From: CAJWGI01 sp036011785
Lineage (GTDB): Bacteria > Chloroflexota > Anaerolineae > Anaerolineales > UBA11657
DNA: 14,176 nt
Reading direction: 5' to 3'
Assembly (NCBI GenBank): GCA_036011785.1
Contig: DASCOB010000169.1
Location: 1-14,176, forward strand
In this document: in pieces, positions 13,120-14,176 of the stretch
Position numbering within the stretch: the first letter of the stretch is position 1
Layout: each line of letters begins with the position of its first letter
Translations under genes and position numbers: made by a program
Notes under the pieces: model-generated
What the model saw: the letters and a program-made list of their open reading frames with translations, nothing else
Databases searched by the model: none
What the model was told of the DNA's origin: nothing

Positions 13120-14121
13120 ATGAGCGTGCTGCCGCCGGTGACGCTGCTGTACGGTGACGATGAATTCACCCTCGCGGAACAGGTTAACGAACTCAAGAGC
13201 GCTCTTGGCATGGACGAGAATGCCGCGATGAACGTGACCAAGTTCGAGGCGCGCGGGCTCTCGTTCACGCAGTTCCGCTCGGTATGCGAGTCCGCCCCGT
13301 TCATGTGCCCGCAACGTTTGGTGATTCTTGCTGATCTTTTGGCGCGTGGAAAAAACCACGCGCAGCTTGGGGATGTGCCGAAAGACTTGCTCACCGCCCT
13401 GATTGAATACTTGCCCGCTTTGCCTGCCTTCACCGCGCTGCTGCTGCTGGAGCACAGGAAGATTCCGAAAAACAGCCGTCTGCTGAAAGCGGTGCGGGCC
13501 ATGGAAGGTGAGGTGCGCGAGTGCGCGCTTCCAGAGCATACAAACCTTCCGCGCTGGATAAGAGAACGAGCTGACCGCGCTGGTGGGGATTTCTCGGTCG
13601 CGGGCGCGCAGGAGTTGGCCGCGGCCGGAGTAGACAACCCGCGCGCGCTGCAGTCTGAGATTGAAAAACTATTGGCATACGTCAATTGGGAGCGGCCAGT
13701 CATGGCGGAGGATGTGCGCCGCATAATGCCGGCGGCGGGGCAGGCGGATATTTTCCGGCTGGTGGATTCGCTCGGCGAGCGCGATTCGCGCCAGGCGATG
13801 GCCCAATTGCACCGCCTGCTCGAGTCCGGCGAGCGCGATGCCATGGGCGTCTTTGGAATGGTGGTGCGCCAGTACCGGCTTCTGCTGCAGGCGAAAGAAA
13901 TTCTGGAGCTAGGCGGTAGTGGCGCCGACGTGAAAGCGCGCCTGGGGCTGCCGCGCTTTGTGGCCGAAAAAATCAGCATGCAATCGCGGCGTTATAGTTT
14001 GAACGCACTAGAGCGAATCTATCGGCGCTTGCTGGCGATGGATACAGCCATGAAATCGGGCAGCGACGGCCAGGTGGTTTTGGACGTGATGGTGGCGGGT
14101 CTGACGGTAGGATCGACATGA
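13120..14121 (+). CDS. holA: DNA polymerase III subunit delta
   Basis: A 333-residue clamp-loader subunit that opens the beta sliding clamp. The N-terminus has the typical VTLLYGDDEFTLAEQV (about 7-22), an RLVIL strand in the first domain, then HTNLPRWIRERAD (about 144-156), the AAAGVDNPRALQSEIEKLLAY helix region (about 169-189, recognised in blocks), VRRIMPAAGQADIFRLVDSLGERD (about 200-223, in blocks) and a C-terminal helical collar with VVRQYRLLLQAKEI. Length fits the family. The ATG at 13120 sits one base after the stop of the upstream gene. A GTG at 13111 in the same frame would add three residues and overlap that stop, and neither has a clear ribosome site. Delta is not an active ATPase, and no Walker A motif is seen, as expected. 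Translational coupling to the upstream gene is likely. Confidence 0.93.
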   Translation: MSVLPPVTLLYGDDEFTLAEQVNELKSALGMDENAAMNVTKFEARGLSFTQFRSVCESAPFMCPQRLVILADLLARGKNHAQLGDVPKDLLTALIEYLPALPAFTALLLLEHRKIPKNSRLLKAVRAMEGEVRECALPEHTNLPRWIRERADRAGGDFSVAGAQELAAAGVDNPRALQSEIEKLLAYVNWERPVMAEDVRRIMPAAGQADIFRLVDSLGERDSRQAMAQLHRLLESGERDAMGVFGMVVRQYRLLLQAKEILELGGSGADVKARLGLPRFVAEKISMQSRRYSLNALERIYRRLLAMDTAMKSGSDGQVVLDVMVAGLTVGST

Positions 14122-14140
14122 CATGAGTAGACCGATTATG

Positions 14141-14146
14141 AGAGGT
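14141..14146 (+). promoter_or_regulatory. Ribosome binding site before the right-edge gene
   Basis: AGAGGT lies 4 nt before an ATG at 14151. Its presence favours this ATG over the other open frame starting at 14123. Confidence 0.4.
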
Positions 14147-14150
14147 AATC

Positions 14151-14176
14151 ATGAGCGTACAACCGCTAACATGGGA
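14151..14176 (+). CDS. Possible start of a further gene, cut by the window edge
   Basis: An ATG after AGAGGT opens a frame reading MSVQPLTW to the edge. Too little is present to assign a family. A second open frame from an ATG at 14123 also reaches the edge but has no ribosome site. The gene would begin 29 nt after the holA stop, in the same direction, and so could share its transcript. Confidence 0.35.

Noticed and set aside
1..14176. CRISPR arrays, tRNA genes, insertion sequences, phage or defence genes
   Set aside because: Read through on both strands: no repeat-spacer pattern, no clover-leaf candidate, no transposase or terminal repeats, and no gene-free stretch above about 220 nt in which they could hide.

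Overview
This is a GC-rich bacterial window with twelve complete genes, one gene cut by the left edge, and a possible gene start at the right edge. It carries no rRNA, tRNA, CRISPR array, insertion sequence or phage gene that I can see. The best guess for the host is a member of Chloroflexota. This rests on the long PriA with its LRWDWD motif, the DUF6391-type membrane protein, and the S1-domain and Trx-TPR proteins, all recognised from memory of these families. No phylogeny was run, and the class is not determined.

Layout. On the minus strand, positions 1-1522 hold a two-gene nucleotide-sugar cassette, rmd then gmd, which together would convert GDP-D-mannose to GDP-D-rhamnose. A divergent control region (1523-1743) separates it from a plus-strand S1-domain RNA-binding protein gene. 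That region holds a perfect consensus sigma-70-type promoter, a 24-codon leader ORF and a terminator-like hairpin. Next is a minus-strand, operon-like run read from 6491 down to 2481: a 561-residue fusion protein, folK, folC and a VKOR-family membrane protein. Divergent from it is a dus-type tRNA-dihydrouridine synthase (6610-7719). Its 3' end overlaps, tail to tail, the gene for a thioredoxin-TPR protein of CnoX/YbbN type (8438-7596). From 8621 onward all genes lie on the plus strand: an NAD-dependent sugar epimerase/dehydratase, priA, a DUF6391-like membrane protein, holA, and the possible start of another gene at 14151.

How the genes relate. The window is mostly housekeeping: folate synthesis (folK, folC), replication restart and polymerase loading (priA, holA), tRNA modification, redox and protein folding (VKOR, Trx-TPR), and surface-sugar synthesis (rmd, gmd, epimerase). 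The item most likely to be new is the fusion protein at 4806-6491. Its N-terminal half is a SerA-like (2-hydroxyacid dehydrogenase) fold that keeps the dinucleotide-binding glycines but appears to have lost the catalytic Arg and Glu. Its C-terminal half resembles the ParB/sulfiredoxin-fold proteins of the SbnI/SerK type, some of which are free-serine kinases. It sits 6 nt upstream of folK. A link between serine status and one-carbon/folate metabolism is an attractive but untested idea.

Several promoters are unusually readable. Two of them (dus and the DUF6391-like gene) place the predicted transcription start within 1-2 nt of the ATG, suggesting leaderless mRNAs.
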